Assembly (NCBI GenBank): GCA_964634465.1 | Contig: CAZWLY010000021.1 | Span: 1 to 47,832 of the forward strand | DNA: 47,832 nt | Reading direction: 5' to 3' | Source: CAZWLY01 sp964634465 | GTDB lineage: Bacteria; Desulfobacterota; Desulfarculia; G963662305 | In this document: piece by piece, positions 24,141 to 34,907 of the stretch | Layout of the letters: every line of letters begins with the position of its first letter | Numbering within the stretch: the first letter of the stretch is position 1 | Translations under genes and position numbers: made by a program | Notes under the pieces: model-generated | Seen by the model: the letters and a program-made list of their open reading frames with translations, nothing else | Database searches by the model: none | Told to the model about the DNA's origin: nothing

Positions 24141-24677
24141 CTACTTGACGCCGGCCTTACCAGCCTTGCGGCGGATGGTCTCGTCGGCGTACTTGATGCC
24201 CTTGCCCTTGTAGGGCTCCGGCGGCCTGATCGCCCTGATCTTGGCCGCCACCTGGCCCAGCAGCTCCTTGTCGATGGAGCGCACGGTGATGTTGGTTCTG
24301 TCCACCTCGGCGTCCACGCCCTCGGGCAGTTCGAAGATCACCGGGTTGGAGTAGCCAACGGCCAGGTTTATGTTGCGGCCCTGAAGATCGGCCCGGTAGC
24401 CAACGCCCACCAGCTCCAGCTTCCGCTCGAAGCCCTGGCTGACGCCGACGACCATGTTGTTGATCAGAGTCCGGCACAACCCCTGGAAGGCGTCGGCCCG
24501 GCCGGACTCGTCCTCTTTCTTGATGACCACCGTCCGGCCCTCCACCTCGACCGAGGTCAGGGGCACGTGACTCCGACTAAGCTGTCCCTTGGGGCCCTTG
24601 ACCGTTATCTCGGCCTCGGTGACCTCGACGGTGACGCCGTCGGGCAGAGGTATTGGTTGCTTTCCGATACGAGACAT
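24141..24677 (-). CDS. rplF: 50S ribosomal protein L6
   Basis: L6 has 178 residues made of two similar alpha/beta domains and lies near the factor-binding site. It opens MSRIGKQPIPLPDGV and ends with the conserved EPYKGKGIKYADETIRRKAGK. I chose the ATG at 24677. A GTG two codons upstream is too close to AAGGAG. Confidence 0.98.
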   Translation of the reverse strand: MSRIGKQPIPLPDGVTVEVTEAEITVKGPKGQLSRSHVPLTSVEVEGRTVVIKKEDESGRADAFQGLCRTLINNMVVGVSQGFERKLELVGVGYRADLQGRNINLAVGYSNPVIFELPEGVDAEVDRTNITVRSIDKELLGQVAAKIRAIRPPEPYKGKGIKYADETIRRKAGKAGVK

Positions 24678-24699
24678 AACCACAAGCTCCTTACGCGGT

Positions 24700-25098
24700 C
24701 TACCAGACCGAGCAGAGTACCTCGCCGCCGACGTTCTCCCGGCGGGCCTGCCGATCGGTCATCAGACCCTTGGAGGTCGAGACGATGTTGATGCCGAGGC
24801 CGTTTAGAACCTTGGGCATCTCGGCAGCGCCGGAGTAGACCCGACGGCCGGGCGTAGAGACGCGTTTGAGTCCCTGGATGACCGGCCGCGCCTGTTCGTC
24901 GTAGCGCAAGAAAACGCGAAGCACGCCCTGCTTGCTGTCCTTGATGACCTTGTAGTTCTTGATGTACCCCTCGGCCTTCAAGACCTTGGCGATGTTTATC
25001 TTCAGCTTCGAGGCCGGAATGTCCACCCGATTGTATTTGGCCATGATGGCGTTACGAATCCGGGTGAGCATGTCGGCGACGGGGTCGGTCATGCACAT
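24700..25098 (-). CDS. rpsH: 30S ribosomal protein S8
   Basis: S8 has 132 residues and binds the central domain of 16S rRNA; in E. coli it also represses the spc operon. It opens MCMTDPVADMLTRIRNA and ends with the typical ISTSKGLMTD-type motif and GGEVLCSVW. GGAG lies 7 bases before the ATG at 25098; the ATG two codons downstream is also possible. Confidence 0.97.
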   Translation of the reverse strand: MCMTDPVADMLTRIRNAIMAKYNRVDIPASKLKINIAKVLKAEGYIKNYKVIKDSKQGVLRVFLRYDEQARPVIQGLKRVSTPGRRVYSGAAEMPKVLNGLGINIVSTSKGLMTDRQARRENVGGEVLCSVW

Positions 25099-25108
25099 AA
25101 GTCCACTC

Positions 25109-25294
25109 CTACCAACTGGCCTTGACCACGCCGGGAATTTCACCCCGCAGGGCCATGTTCCGGAAACAGATCCGGCAGATGCCGAACTTGCGGATGTAGG
25201 CCCGGGGGCGCCCGCAGATGGGACAGCGATTGTACGCCCTAACCTTGAATTTGGGCGTGCGCTTGGCCTTGGCGATCATCGACTTTTTTGCCAC
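25109..25294 (-). CDS. rpsN: 30S ribosomal protein S14, zinc type
   Basis: S14 has 61 residues, the short zinc-binding type. Four ligands are visible: CPIC near residue 24 and CRIC near residue 40. The start is GTG with AAGGAG upstream. It lies between rplE and rpsH with gaps of about 10 bases. Confidence 0.97.
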   Translation of the reverse strand: MAKKSMIAKAKRTPKFKVRAYNRCPICGRPRAYIRKFGICRICFRNMALRGEIPGVVKASW

Positions 25295-25304
25295 CGCTTA
25301 CTCC

Positions 25305-25853
25305 TTAACTCCTAAACGGCATGCCGAGGGCTTTGAGCAGGGAGCGGCCTTCCTCGTCGGTCTTGGCCGTGGTGACGATGGTCACGTTCAGCCCCTTGAT
25401 CTTGTCGATCTTGTCGTAGTCGATCTCGGGGAAGATGATCTGCTCCTTGATCCCCAGCGAGTAGTTTCCCCGGCCGTCAAAGGCCTTGGGGGAGACGCCT
25501 CTGAAGTCCCTCACGCGCGGCAGGGCGATGTTGAACAGCTTGTCCAGGAAGTGATACATCCTCTCGCCCCGAAGCGTGACCATGCAGCCGATGGGCATGC
25601 CGTCGCGCAACTTGAAGGCGGCGATGGAGCGCTTGGCCTTGGTGACCACCGGCTTCTGGCCGGCCATGGCCTTAAGCTCTCCCTGGGCCGACTCCAGGAC
25701 CTTGATATTCTGAATGGCCTCACCCAAACCCATGTTCAGGACGACCTTCTCGACCTTGGGCACCTGCATCGGGTTCTTGTAGCCGAACTCCTTTATAAGG
25801 AGCGGTCGGGCCTCTTTTTCGTATATCTCTCTTAGCCGCGCCGTCTTAGCCAT
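25305..25853 (-). CDS. rplE: 50S ribosomal protein L5
   Basis: L5 has 182 residues, binds 5S rRNA and contacts the P-site tRNA. MQVPKVEKVVLNMGLGEA, AGQKPVVTKAKRSIAAFKLR and the C-terminal NVTIVTTAKTDEEGRSLLKALGMPF are typical. I chose the ATG at 25853; a GTG three codons upstream is the alternative, and neither has a strong ribosome site. Confidence 0.97.
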   Translation of the reverse strand: MAKTARLREIYEKEARPLLIKEFGYKNPMQVPKVEKVVLNMGLGEAIQNIKVLESAQGELKAMAGQKPVVTKAKRSIAAFKLRDGMPIGCMVTLRGERMYHFLDKLFNIALPRVRDFRGVSPKAFDGRGNYSLGIKEQIIFPEIDYDKIDKIKGLNVTIVTTAKTDEEGRSLLKALGMPFRS

Positions 25854-25873
25854 GGCGTTCACCAGTCCTTAAC

Positions 25874-26203
25874 TTAATCATCCATCACTTCGCCGCACTT
25901 CTTGCAGTACCTCACCCGGCGACCGTCCTCGAGAAGCTTCTTGCCGACCCGGACCGGATCGCCGCACTTGCCGCAGACCACCATCACGTTGGAGACGTGA
26001 ATCGGCGCCTCCTTCTCGATGATGCCGCCCTGGGGCGCGGCCTGGGTGGGCCTGGTGTGGCGCTTGATAATGTTGACCCGTTCGACGACCACCCGGTCCT
26101 TCTTGGGCACCAGGCGCAAGACCTTGCCGATCTTGCCCCGGTCCCGACCGGCGATGATCATCACCCGGTCATTCTTCTTGATCTTGTAGCTGTCGTGCTT
26201 CAT
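25874..26203 (-). CDS. rplX: 50S ribosomal protein L24
   Basis: L24 has 109 residues with a KOW domain at the N-terminus (KKNDRVMIIAGRDRGKIGKV). The C-terminal part carries two Cys pairs (CGKC near residue 75 and CKKC near 101), a probable zinc ribbon found in many but not all bacterial L24 proteins. It lies 9 bases after rplN and 20 bases before rplE. Confidence 0.97.
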   Translation of the reverse strand: MKHDSYKIKKNDRVMIIAGRDRGKIGKVLRLVPKKDRVVVERVNIIKRHTRPTQAAPQGGIIEKEAPIHVSNVMVVCGKCGDPVRVGKKLLEDGRRVRYCKKCGEVMDD

Positions 26204-26212
26204 ACGCCTAAC

Positions 26213-26581
26213 CTACAGCACTTCCGGAGCCAGGGAGACGATCTTCATGAAGTGTTTGGCCCGAAGTTCTCTGGCCACCGGCCCGAAGATACGGGTCCCG
26301 ATCGGCTCACCCTGGTTGTTGATCAGCACGGCCGAGTTGTCGTCAAAACGGATATAGGAACCGTCCGGCCGACTGATTTCCTTGGCGGTGCGTACCACTA
26401 CGGCCTTCATCACGTCGCCCTTCTTCACCTTGGAGTTGGGCAACGCCTCCTTGACCGAGACGACGATGACGTCCCCGACCGAGGCGTAGCGACGCTTGGA
26501 CCCGCCCAAGACCTTTATGCAGTACAGCTTCTTGGCGCCCGAGTTATCGGCGGCCAGAAGTCTGGTTTCCGGCTGGATCAT
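26213..26581 (-). CDS. rplN: 50S ribosomal protein L14
   Basis: L14 has 122 residues and forms a bridge to 16S rRNA. MIQPETRLLAADNSGAKKL at the start, then RFDDNSAVLINNQGEPIGTRIFGPV, and ends in KIVSLAPEVL. A 3-base gap separates it from the rpsQ stop. Confidence 0.98.
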   Translation of the reverse strand: MIQPETRLLAADNSGAKKLYCIKVLGGSKRRYASVGDVIVVSVKEALPNSKVKKGDVMKAVVVRTAKEISRPDGSYIRFDDNSAVLINNQGEPIGTRIFGPVARELRAKHFMKIVSLAPEVL

Positions 26582-26584
26582 GGA

Positions 26585-26854
26585 TCACCTCGATTCCGAC
26601 GCTTTCTCGATGACGCTTCTGAGCCGCCAACACTTGTTCTTGGAGATCGGTCTGGTCTCGACGATCTGGACCACGTCGCCGATGCGGCAGATGTTCTCTT
26701 CGTCGTGAGCCATGTACTTCTTGTGCCGACGGATGTACTTCTTGTAGACCGGGTGCTTGAAGTAGCGCTCGACGTTGACGACGATCGTCTTGTCCATCCG
26801 GTCGCTGACCACGACCCCCTGGCGGACTTTCCGGTTACTTGTGTTTGCGCTCAT
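26585..26854 (-). CDS. rpsQ: 30S ribosomal protein S17
   Basis: S17 has 89 residues and an OB fold. The conserved KVRQGVVVSDRMDKTIVV and YKKYIRRHKKYMAHDEEN motifs are present. AAGGAG precedes the ATG inside the end of rpmC; the two genes are 5 bases apart. Confidence 0.98.
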   Translation of the reverse strand: MSANTSNRKVRQGVVVSDRMDKTIVVNVERYFKHPVYKKYIRRHKKYMAHDEENICRIGDVVQIVETRPISKNKCWRLRSVIEKASESR

Positions 26855-26859
26855 AAGGG

Positions 26860-27063
26860 CTACTCCTTGGCTCCGGCCAGTTCCTTCTCCCGGATAACCG
26901 TCTTGACCCGGGCGATGTCTTTCCTGACTTGGCCCAATCGCATCGGGTTCTCCAGCTGTCCGGTGGCGTGCTGGAACTGGAGATTGAAGAGCTCCTCGTT
27001 GAGCTCCTGGGACTTCTCCCGAAGCTCGCTTAAGCCCAGCTCACGAATTTCCATGGCCTTCAT
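26860..27063 (-). CDS. rpmC: 50S ribosomal protein L29
   Basis: L29 has 67 residues, is helical and sits at the tunnel exit, where it helps dock SRP and trigger factor. MEIRELGLSELREK and FNLQFQHATGQLENPMRL are typical. It overlaps the end of rplP by 4 bases (ATGA). Confidence 0.97.
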   Translation of the reverse strand: MKAMEIRELGLSELREKSQELNEELFNLQFQHATGQLENPMRLGQVRKDIARVKTVIREKELAGAKE

Positions 27064-27473
27064 TGGTCATCCCTCGTCACGAACTTGACCGCGATCGGCA
27101 ACTTGGCCGCAGCCAGCCGCATCGCCTCGGCGGCCACCTCGCGCGGCGGGCCGGACATCTCGTAGAGAATCTGGCCGGGCCTGACGCGGGCCTCCCAACC
27201 TTCCGGAGCGCCCTTGCCCTTACCCATCCGGACCTCGGCCGGCTTCTTGGTATAGGGCCAGTGGGGGAAGACGCGAATCCATATCCGACCGGACCGCTTG
27301 ACGTGGCGGGTCATGGCGATACGGGCGGCCTCGATCTGCCGGCTGTTGATCCGACCGACCTCGAGGGCCTGGAGCCCGTAGGAGCCGAAATTAAGGTTGC
27401 AGCCGCGATAGGCGACGCCCTTGACCCGCCCCTTCTGAACCTTGCGGTGTCTGACTCGCTTCGGAGAAAGCAT
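27060..27473 (-). CDS. rplP: 50S ribosomal protein L16
   Basis: L16 has 137 residues and lies close to the A-site tRNA. It opens MLSPKRVRHRKVQKGRVKG; the RIWIRVFPHWPYTKKPAEVRMGKGKG motif is typical. It lies 45 bases after rpsC and overlaps rpmC by 4 bases. Confidence 0.98.
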   Translation of the reverse strand: MLSPKRVRHRKVQKGRVKGVAYRGCNLNFGSYGLQALEVGRINSRQIEAARIAMTRHVKRSGRIWIRVFPHWPYTKKPAEVRMGKGKGAPEGWEARVRPGQILYEMSGPPREVAAEAMRLAAAKLPIAVKFVTRDDQ

Positions 27474-27518
27474 CTTAAACCTTCCTTGAACTATCGAAAG
27501 CCGAAGGCGGCTCTATGC

Positions 27519-28163
<645 letters not shown>

Positions 28164-28177
28164 GGTTAAGCCTCCTT

Positions 28178-28510
28178 TTAGGCCTCGTCCAAGACGACGG
28201 TGATGTGGGCGGTCCGCTTCAAGATCCGGGTCGCCCGGCCCATGGCCCGGGGACGCCAGCGCTTAATCGTCGGACCCTCATCGACGTAAATCTTCTTGAT
28301 GAACAGGGTGTCCACGTCCACGTCGGGCCGCTGCTCGGCGTTGGCCACCGCCGAGGCGACGACCTTGTAAACCATCCTGGCCGCCTTCTTGGGCGTGAAC
28401 TTGAGGATGTCCAAGGCCTCACCGGCCTTCCTGCCCCTGACCATATCGACGACGTACCTGGCCTTCCTGGGGGCGATCCTTAAATAACGGGCTCTGGCCC
28501 TGACTTCCAT
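28178..28510 (-). CDS. rplV: 50S ribosomal protein L22
   Basis: L22 has 110 residues; its beta hairpin lines the exit tunnel where macrolides act. RYLRIAPRKARYVVDMVRGRK and the hairpin region DEGPTIKRWRPRAMGRATRILKRTAHI appear normal, with no insertion of the type linked to macrolide resistance. AGGAG precedes the ATG. Confidence 0.98.
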   Translation of the reverse strand: MEVRARARYLRIAPRKARYVVDMVRGRKAGEALDILKFTPKKAARMVYKVVASAVANAEQRPDVDVDTLFIKKIYVDEGPTIKRWRPRAMGRATRILKRTAHITVVLDEA

Positions 28511-28522
28511 GACCGTCTCCTG

Positions 28523-28807
28523 TTACCTGCCCTTCATTCGAGACTTCTTGTCGCCGGCGTGACCGTAAAAGGTCCTGGTGGGCGCGAACTCGCCCAGCTT
28601 GTGGCCGACCATGTTCTCGGTGATGTAGACCGGGATGAACTTCCGCCCGTTGTGGACGGCCATGGTCAAACCGACGAACTCGGGGATGATGGTCGAACGG
28701 CGCGACCAGGTCTTGATCACCCGGCTCGAGGAGCTGGCCTGAGCCCGCTCGACCTTCCTTAAGAGACTGGGCTCGACGTAAGGTCCTTTTTTCAACGATC
28801 TGGGCAA
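28523..28807 (-). CDS. rpsS: 30S ribosomal protein S19
   Basis: S19 has 94 residues and lies in the head of the small subunit. PRSLKKGPYVEPSLLRKVE and FVGLTMAVHNGRKFIPVYITENMVGHKLGEF are typical. The start is TTG, supported by GGAGG 8 bases upstream. Confidence 0.97.
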   Translation of the reverse strand: MPRSLKKGPYVEPSLLRKVERAQASSSSRVIKTWSRRSTIIPEFVGLTMAVHNGRKFIPVYITENMVGHKLGEFAPTRTFYGHAGDKKSRMKGR

Positions 28808-28818
28808 GTTAAAGCCTC

Positions 28819-29649
28819 CTACTTCTTACCGCGTCTCTTGACGATGAACCGGTCCGACGACTTGTTCTTCTTTCTGGTCTTAAAGCCCTTGGTCGGCTTG
28901 CCCCAGGGGGTGCAGGGGTGCCGGCCGCCCGAGGAGCGACCCTCGCCGCCGCCCATGGGGTGATCGACCGGGTTCATGGCCACGCCGCGAACCTTGGGCC
29001 GCCGGCCCAGCCAGCGCTTGCGGCCGGCCTTGCCGATGGAGATGTTCTCGTGCTCCACGTTGGAGAGCTGACCGACGGTGGCCTTGCAGTCGCGGTGGAT
29101 CATCCTCACCTCGCCGGAGGGGAGTCTGACCTGGGCGTAGGCGCCCTCCTTGGCCATGAGCTGGGCGTAGCCGCCGGCCGAGCGGACCAACTGACCGCCC
29201 TTGCCGAGCTTGAGCTCGATGTTGTGAATGTGGGTGCCCAGCGGCATCGACTTAAGCGGCATGCAGTTGCCCGGCTGGATGTCGGCCGACTCGGACGAGA
29301 TCACCGTGTCGCCGACCTTGATGCCCAGCGGCGCCAGGATGTAGCGCTTCTCGCCGTCGGCGTAGTTCAAAAGGGCGATGCGGGCCGAGCGATTGGGGTC
29401 GTACTCGATGGCGGCCACCTTGGCCGGCACGTCCAGCTTGTCCCGCTTGAAGTCGATGATCCGATACATCCGCTTGTGACCGCCGCCGCGGTGGCGGGCG
29501 GTGACGCGGCCGTTGTTGTTCCGACCGCCGGAACGCTTCAGGGGCTCGATCAAGCTCTTTTCGGGCTTGGTCTTGGTGATCTCCTTGAAGTCGGAGATGC
29601 TGACGAAGCGCCTGCCCGGCGAGGTCGGTTTACACTTCTTGATGCCCAT
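28819..29649 (-). CDS. rplB: 50S ribosomal protein L2
   Basis: L2 has 276 residues, binds 23S rRNA near the peptidyl transferase centre and supports subunit joining. It opens MGIKKCKPTSPGRRF; the NPVDHPMGGGEGRSSGG motif carries the conserved functional His. The KKSSDRFIVKRR-type basic tail is present. AAAGGAG precedes the ATG. Confidence 0.98.
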   Translation of the reverse strand: MGIKKCKPTSPGRRFVSISDFKEITKTKPEKSLIEPLKRSGGRNNNGRVTARHRGGGHKRMYRIIDFKRDKLDVPAKVAAIEYDPNRSARIALLNYADGEKRYILAPLGIKVGDTVISSESADIQPGNCMPLKSMPLGTHIHNIELKLGKGGQLVRSAGGYAQLMAKEGAYAQVRLPSGEVRMIHRDCKATVGQLSNVEHENISIGKAGRKRWLGRRPKVRGVAMNPVDHPMGGGEGRSSGGRHPCTPWGKPTKGFKTRKKNKSSDRFIVKRRGKK

Positions 29650-29660
29650 AAACCGCTCCT

Positions 29661-29951
29661 TTAGGCCCCTTCGAAGAACTCGATCTTTTCGCCCGGGGCC
29701 AGGGTGACCACAGCCTTCTTCCAGTCGGGCTGGCGCCCGACGATCCGACCCCAACGCTTCTTCTTGCCGGAGTAGTTGGCGGTCTGGACCTTCAGGACCT
29801 TGACGTTGAAGACCTCTTCGACGGCCTTTCTGATCTCGACCTTGTTGGCGCTTTTGGCCACGTCGAAGACGATCTGGTTGGCCAGCTCTTTGGCCAGGGT
29901 CGCCTTCTCGGTGATCCGGGGCCGCTTGAGGATGTCGTGGAGTTCTTTCAT
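29661..29951 (-). CDS. rplW: 50S ribosomal protein L23
   Basis: L23 has 96 residues and is the main docking site for trigger factor and SRP at the tunnel exit. ILKRPRITEKATL and NKVEIRKAVEEVFNVKVLKV are typical. Its ATG overlaps the rplD stop codon by 4 bases (ATGA). Confidence 0.97.
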   Translation of the reverse strand: MKELHDILKRPRITEKATLAKELANQIVFDVAKSANKVEIRKAVEEVFNVKVLKVQTANYSGKKKRWGRIVGRQPDWKKAVVTLAPGEKIEFFEGA

Positions 29952-30568
29952 GACAGCCTCTCTACGATCTTGTCCACGCTGGACTTCAGGATGACCACCT
30001 GGTCGGCCTTCAAGACGTCGAAGACGTTCAGCCCCTCGGGCCGGATGAACTTGACGCCCGGAATGTTCCGGCCGCTCAGCTCCACATTCTCGTCGAACTC
30101 CGGGGTGACGAACAGCGGGCGGCTGAGCTCCAAATCCTTCATGAACCCGGCGAAGGCCTTGGTCTTGATCTCGGGGAGAGTCAGATCCGAGAGGACCACC
30201 AGCGCCTCGTCCTGGAACTTGGCCGAGAGGGCCATCTTCAGGCCCAGGCGGCGGATCTTCTTGTTGAGCTTGTAGCTGAAGTCTCGGGGCTTGGGCCCGT
30301 GGACCACGCCGCCCGAACGCCACAGCGGAGAGCGGATGGTGCCGACTCGAGCCCGACCGGTGCCCTTCTGGCGCCACGGCTTGCGGCCGCCGCCGGAGAC
30401 CTCCGACCTGGTCTTGGTCGAGGCGGTTCCGGCCCGGCGGCCGGCCAACTGCCAGCGGACCACCTGGTGGAGGATGTCGGGCCGGACCTCTCGATTGAAT
30501 ATCTCATCCGGAAGGTTGAGTTCCTCAACCTTTTTCCGGGTCATATCTATTACTTCAACGGTCGGCAT
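29948..30568 (-). CDS. rplD: 50S ribosomal protein L4
   Basis: L4 has 206 residues; its extended loop reaches the exit tunnel. The loop motif KTRSEVSGGGRKPWRQKGTGRARVG is normal. In E. coli L4 represses the S10 operon through its leader. Here rpsJ follows tuf after 5 bases, so no S10 leader is available and that control is unlikely in the same form. Confidence 0.97.
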   Translation of the reverse strand: MPTVEVIDMTRKKVEELNLPDEIFNREVRPDILHQVVRWQLAGRRAGTASTKTRSEVSGGGRKPWRQKGTGRARVGTIRSPLWRSGGVVHGPKPRDFSYKLNKKIRRLGLKMALSAKFQDEALVVLSDLTLPEIKTKAFAGFMKDLELSRPLFVTPEFDENVELSGRNIPGVKFIRPEGLNVFDVLKADQVVILKSSVDKIVERLS

Positions 30569-30582
30569 TGTAACGCTCCCGT

Positions 30583-31212
30583 CTACTTGTATTCGGACTT
30601 CCTTAAGACGACCAGGCCGTTCTTGGGTCCGGGAACGGCGCCCTTGACCAGGATGACGTTGTCCTTGACCCGAACGTCGATGACCTTCAGGTTCTTGACC
30701 GTCACCCGGGAGTTGCCCATCTGGCCCGGCATCTTCTTGCCCTTGAACACCCGCGACGGGGTGGCGGAACAGCCGATCGAGCCGGGCGCCCGGTGGGTGG
30801 TGTTGCCGTGGGTCTCGGGACCGCGGGAGAAGCCGTGGCGCTTGATCGTGCCGGCGAAGCCGCGACCCTTGGAGGTGCCGGTGACATGGACCTTCTCGCC
30901 AACCTTGAAGATATCGACGGAAAGCTCCTGGCCCAGCTCGTACTCCTCGGCGTTGTCCACCCTCAACTCCCTCAAGTATCTGAACCCGCCCTTGCCGGCC
31001 GCGGCGAAGTGGCCGCGCAGGGGCTTGTTCACCTTGCGCTCGTCGATGGGCTCAAAACCGAGCTGGAGCGCCTCGTAGCCGTCGGCCTCTTTGGTCTTCT
31101 TCTGGACGACGTGGCAGGGCCCGACCTCGATGACCGTCACCGGAAAGGTGCGACCGAACGGACCGAAGACCCGCGTCATGCCCAGTTTTTTGCCGATTAA
31201 CCCGTTAAGCAT
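30583..31212 (-). CDS. rplC: 50S ribosomal protein L3
   Basis: L3 has 209 residues; its central extension approaches the peptidyl transferase centre. MLNGLIGKKLGMTRVF at the start and the FAGTIKRHGFSRGPETHGN region (with the Gln/His-rich methylation loop) are typical. I chose the ATG at 31212, 9 bases after AAGGA; a TTG three codons upstream is less likely. Confidence 0.97.
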   Translation of the reverse strand: MLNGLIGKKLGMTRVFGPFGRTFPVTVIEVGPCHVVQKKTKEADGYEALQLGFEPIDERKVNKPLRGHFAAAGKGGFRYLRELRVDNAEEYELGQELSVDIFKVGEKVHVTGTSKGRGFAGTIKRHGFSRGPETHGNTTHRAPGSIGCSATPSRVFKGKKMPGQMGNSRVTVKNLKVIDVRVKDNVILVKGAVPGPKNGLVVLRKSEYK

Positions 31213-31227
31213 GGCCGTCAATCCTTC

Positions 31228-31539
31228 TTACAGCTTTATCTCGACGTCAACACCAGCCGGCAGATCCAGTTTCATCAGCGCGTCAACCGTCTGCTGAGTC
31301 GGCTCCAGGATGTCCATCAACCGCTTGTGGGTCCTGATCTCGAACTGCTCCCGGGACTTCTTGTCGACGTGGGGCGAACGCAGCACGGTAAAACGCTGGA
31401 TCCTGGTCGGCAACGGGATCGGCCCGGCCACCCGGGCCCCCGTCCGCTTGACCGTCTCGACGATATCGACCGCCGACTGATCGAGCAGCTTGTGGTCGTA
31501 CGCCTTGAGTCGTATTCTGATGTTCTGGCTGGTGACCAT
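31228..31539 (-). CDS. rpsJ: 30S ribosomal protein S10
   Basis: S10 (NusE) has 103 residues and also acts in antitermination with NusB and NusG. IRIRLKAYDHKLLDQSAVDIVETVKRTGA and THKRLMDILEPTQQTVDALMKLDLPAGVDVEI are typical. Its ribosome site GGAG overlaps the stop codon of tuf, which lies only 5 bases upstream, so the str and S10 operons are joined. Confidence 0.98.
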   Translation of the reverse strand: MVTSQNIRIRLKAYDHKLLDQSAVDIVETVKRTGARVAGPIPLPTRIQRFTVLRSPHVDKKSREQFEIRTHKRLMDILEPTQQTVDALMKLDLPAGVDVEIKL

Positions 31540-32738
<1,199 letters not shown>

Positions 32739-32783
32739 ACTTGGGCTCCTCCTTAACCAAGGATCGGGCGACTCTCCCCGCTC

Positions 32784-34865
32784 CTACTCCTTTTCACGTC
32801 CGGCGCGGCCGATTACCTCTTCGACCACGGCCGCCGGCGCTGGCTCATAGTGTGAAAACTGCATGCTGAATGTGGCCCGGCCCTGGGTTGCGGACCGCAA
32901 GTCGGTGGCGTAACCGAACATGTTGGCCAGGGGCGTCTCGGTCTCGATAATCTGGGTCAAGCCGCGGCTCTCCAAGCCGACGACCCGGCCCCGGCGAGAG
33001 TTGAGATCGCCCATCACCGCGCCCACGAATTCCTCGGGGGTGACCACCTCGACCCTCATGATCGGCTCCAGAAGCCTGGGCCCGGCCTTTTTCAAGGCCA
33101 TCTTCAGGGCCATGGAGCCGGCGATCTTGAAGGCGAGGTCGGAGGAATCGACGGCGTGGAATGAACCGTCTATGAGCTCCACGCCCACCCCGACGGTGGG
33201 GTAGTCGGCCACCACGCCCTTCGTCGCGGCCTCTCTGACGCCGGCCTCGACCGGCCTGATGTATTCCTTGGGGATGACGCCGCCGACGATCTTGGACTCG
33301 AATCGAAGTCCGTCGTCCTTCTCCAAGGGACGGACCCTGATCTTGACGTGGCCGTACTGCCCTCGACCGCCGGTCTGCTTGGCGTACTTGACCTCGGCCT
33401 CGGCCTCCTTGGTGATCCCCTCGCGGTAGGCCACCTGGGGTCGGCCGACGAGGACCTCGGTCTTGAACTCTCTCTTCAGGCGATCGACGACGATGTCCAG
33501 GTGCAACTCGCCCATGCCGGAGAGGATGGTCTGCCCGCTCTCCTCGTCGGTGCGGACCACCAGCGACGGGTCCTCGGCCGTCAGGCGGCCCAAGGCCTGG
33601 GACAGCTTCTCGGCGTCGTCGCGACTGACCGGCGTAACGGCCACGGAGATGACCGGGGCCGGGGCGTCGATGGCCGTCAGCCGAAGCGGCCGGGCCGGAT
33701 CGCACAGGGTATCGCCGGTGACGGTCTCTTTCAGACCCACCGCGGCCACGATGTCGCCCGAGTAGACCTCTTTGATCTCCTCGCGCTGGTCGGCGTGCAT
33801 CTTCAGCAGGCGGCCGATGCGCTCCTTCTTGCCGCTGCTGGCGTTGAGCACGGCGGCTCCGGCGCTCAGCTTGCCGGCGTAGACGCGGATGAAGGCCAGG
33901 TGGCCGACGTAGGGATCGGACATGAACTTGAAGGCCAACCCGGCCAAGGGCGCCTCGTCGTCGGGCGGGCAGGCCACCTCGTTGCCCTCGGCGTCGAAGC
34001 CGACGATGGGCGGAACGTCGAGGGGCGAGGGCAGATAATCGACCACCGCGTCCAGAAGAGGCTGGACGCCCTTGTTCTTGAAGGCCGAGCCGCACAGCAC
34101 CGGGATGATGTCCCTGGCCAGCGTACCGGCCCGGATCCCGGCCCTGATCTCCTGGGCGGAGATCTCCTCCCCGGCCAGGTATCGGTCGGTCAGCTCCTCG
34201 CTCACTTCGGCGGCGGCCTCGATGACCTCGACGCGCAACGCCTCGGCCTCCTCCTTGAGCTCGGCGGGGACGTCCGCCACGCGGACCGCCGAGCCGGGCC
34301 GGCCGTCGAAGTAGAGGGCCTTCATGTCGATCAAATCAACCACGCCGCTAAATTCTTCCGCCTCTCCAATGGGCAACTGCATCAGCACCGGTCGGGCGCC
34401 CAAACGCTCCCTCATCATCCGGATCGTTCGTTTCAAATCGGCCCCGGTCCGGTCCATCTTGTTAACAAAGGCGATACGCGGAACCCGATATTTGTCGGCC
34501 TGTCGCCAGACCGTCTCCGATTGGGGCTCCACCCCGCCAACAGCGCAAAACACTGCTACGACACCGTCAAGGACCCGTAAGGACCTTTCGACTTCGATCG
34601 TGAAGTCTACATGGCCGGGGGTGTCGATGATGTTGACTCGCTTCCCCCGCCAGAAGCAGGTTGTCGCTGCGGAGGTGATGGTGATCCCCCGCTCCTGCTC
34701 CTGAACCATGAAGTCCATGGTCGCTTGGCCGTCGTGGACTTCGCCTATTCGGTGAGACACGCCGGTGTAAAACAGGACTCTCTCGGTAGTCGTCGTCTTC
34801 CCTGCATCGATGTGCGCCATAAAACCAATATTGCGCACGTTTTTGAGCGCTACCTTACGAGCCAT
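32784..34865 (-). CDS. fusA: elongation factor G
   Basis: EF-G has 693 residues and drives translocation. The G domain has AHIDAGKTTTTER (about 17-29), switch I ERGITITSAATTC, DTPGHVDF and NKMDR. Domains II-V are complete, with the tip of domain IV near SFHAVDSSDLAFKIA. It is a canonical EF-G rather than a FusB-type paralogue. The ATG has no clear ribosome site; a small hairpin (CGTACC-AGAC-GGTACG) lies just upstream, suggesting coupling to rpsG. The first 180 codons are less GC-biased than the rest. Confidence 0.97.
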   Translation of the reverse strand: MARKVALKNVRNIGFMAHIDAGKTTTTERVLFYTGVSHRIGEVHDGQATMDFMVQEQERGITITSAATTCFWRGKRVNIIDTPGHVDFTIEVERSLRVLDGVVAVFCAVGGVEPQSETVWRQADKYRVPRIAFVNKMDRTGADLKRTIRMMRERLGARPVLMQLPIGEAEEFSGVVDLIDMKALYFDGRPGSAVRVADVPAELKEEAEALRVEVIEAAAEVSEELTDRYLAGEEISAQEIRAGIRAGTLARDIIPVLCGSAFKNKGVQPLLDAVVDYLPSPLDVPPIVGFDAEGNEVACPPDDEAPLAGLAFKFMSDPYVGHLAFIRVYAGKLSAGAAVLNASSGKKERIGRLLKMHADQREEIKEVYSGDIVAAVGLKETVTGDTLCDPARPLRLTAIDAPAPVISVAVTPVSRDDAEKLSQALGRLTAEDPSLVVRTDEESGQTILSGMGELHLDIVVDRLKREFKTEVLVGRPQVAYREGITKEAEAEVKYAKQTGGRGQYGHVKIRVRPLEKDDGLRFESKIVGGVIPKEYIRPVEAGVREAATKGVVADYPTVGVGVELIDGSFHAVDSSDLAFKIAGSMALKMALKKAGPRLLEPIMRVEVVTPEEFVGAVMGDLNSRRGRVVGLESRGLTQIIETETPLANMFGYATDLRSATQGRATFSMQFSHYEPAPAAVVEEVIGRAGREKE

Positions 34866-34907
34866 GTCAAACAACCGTCGTACCGTCTGGTACGAAAAAG
34901 TTAAAGG

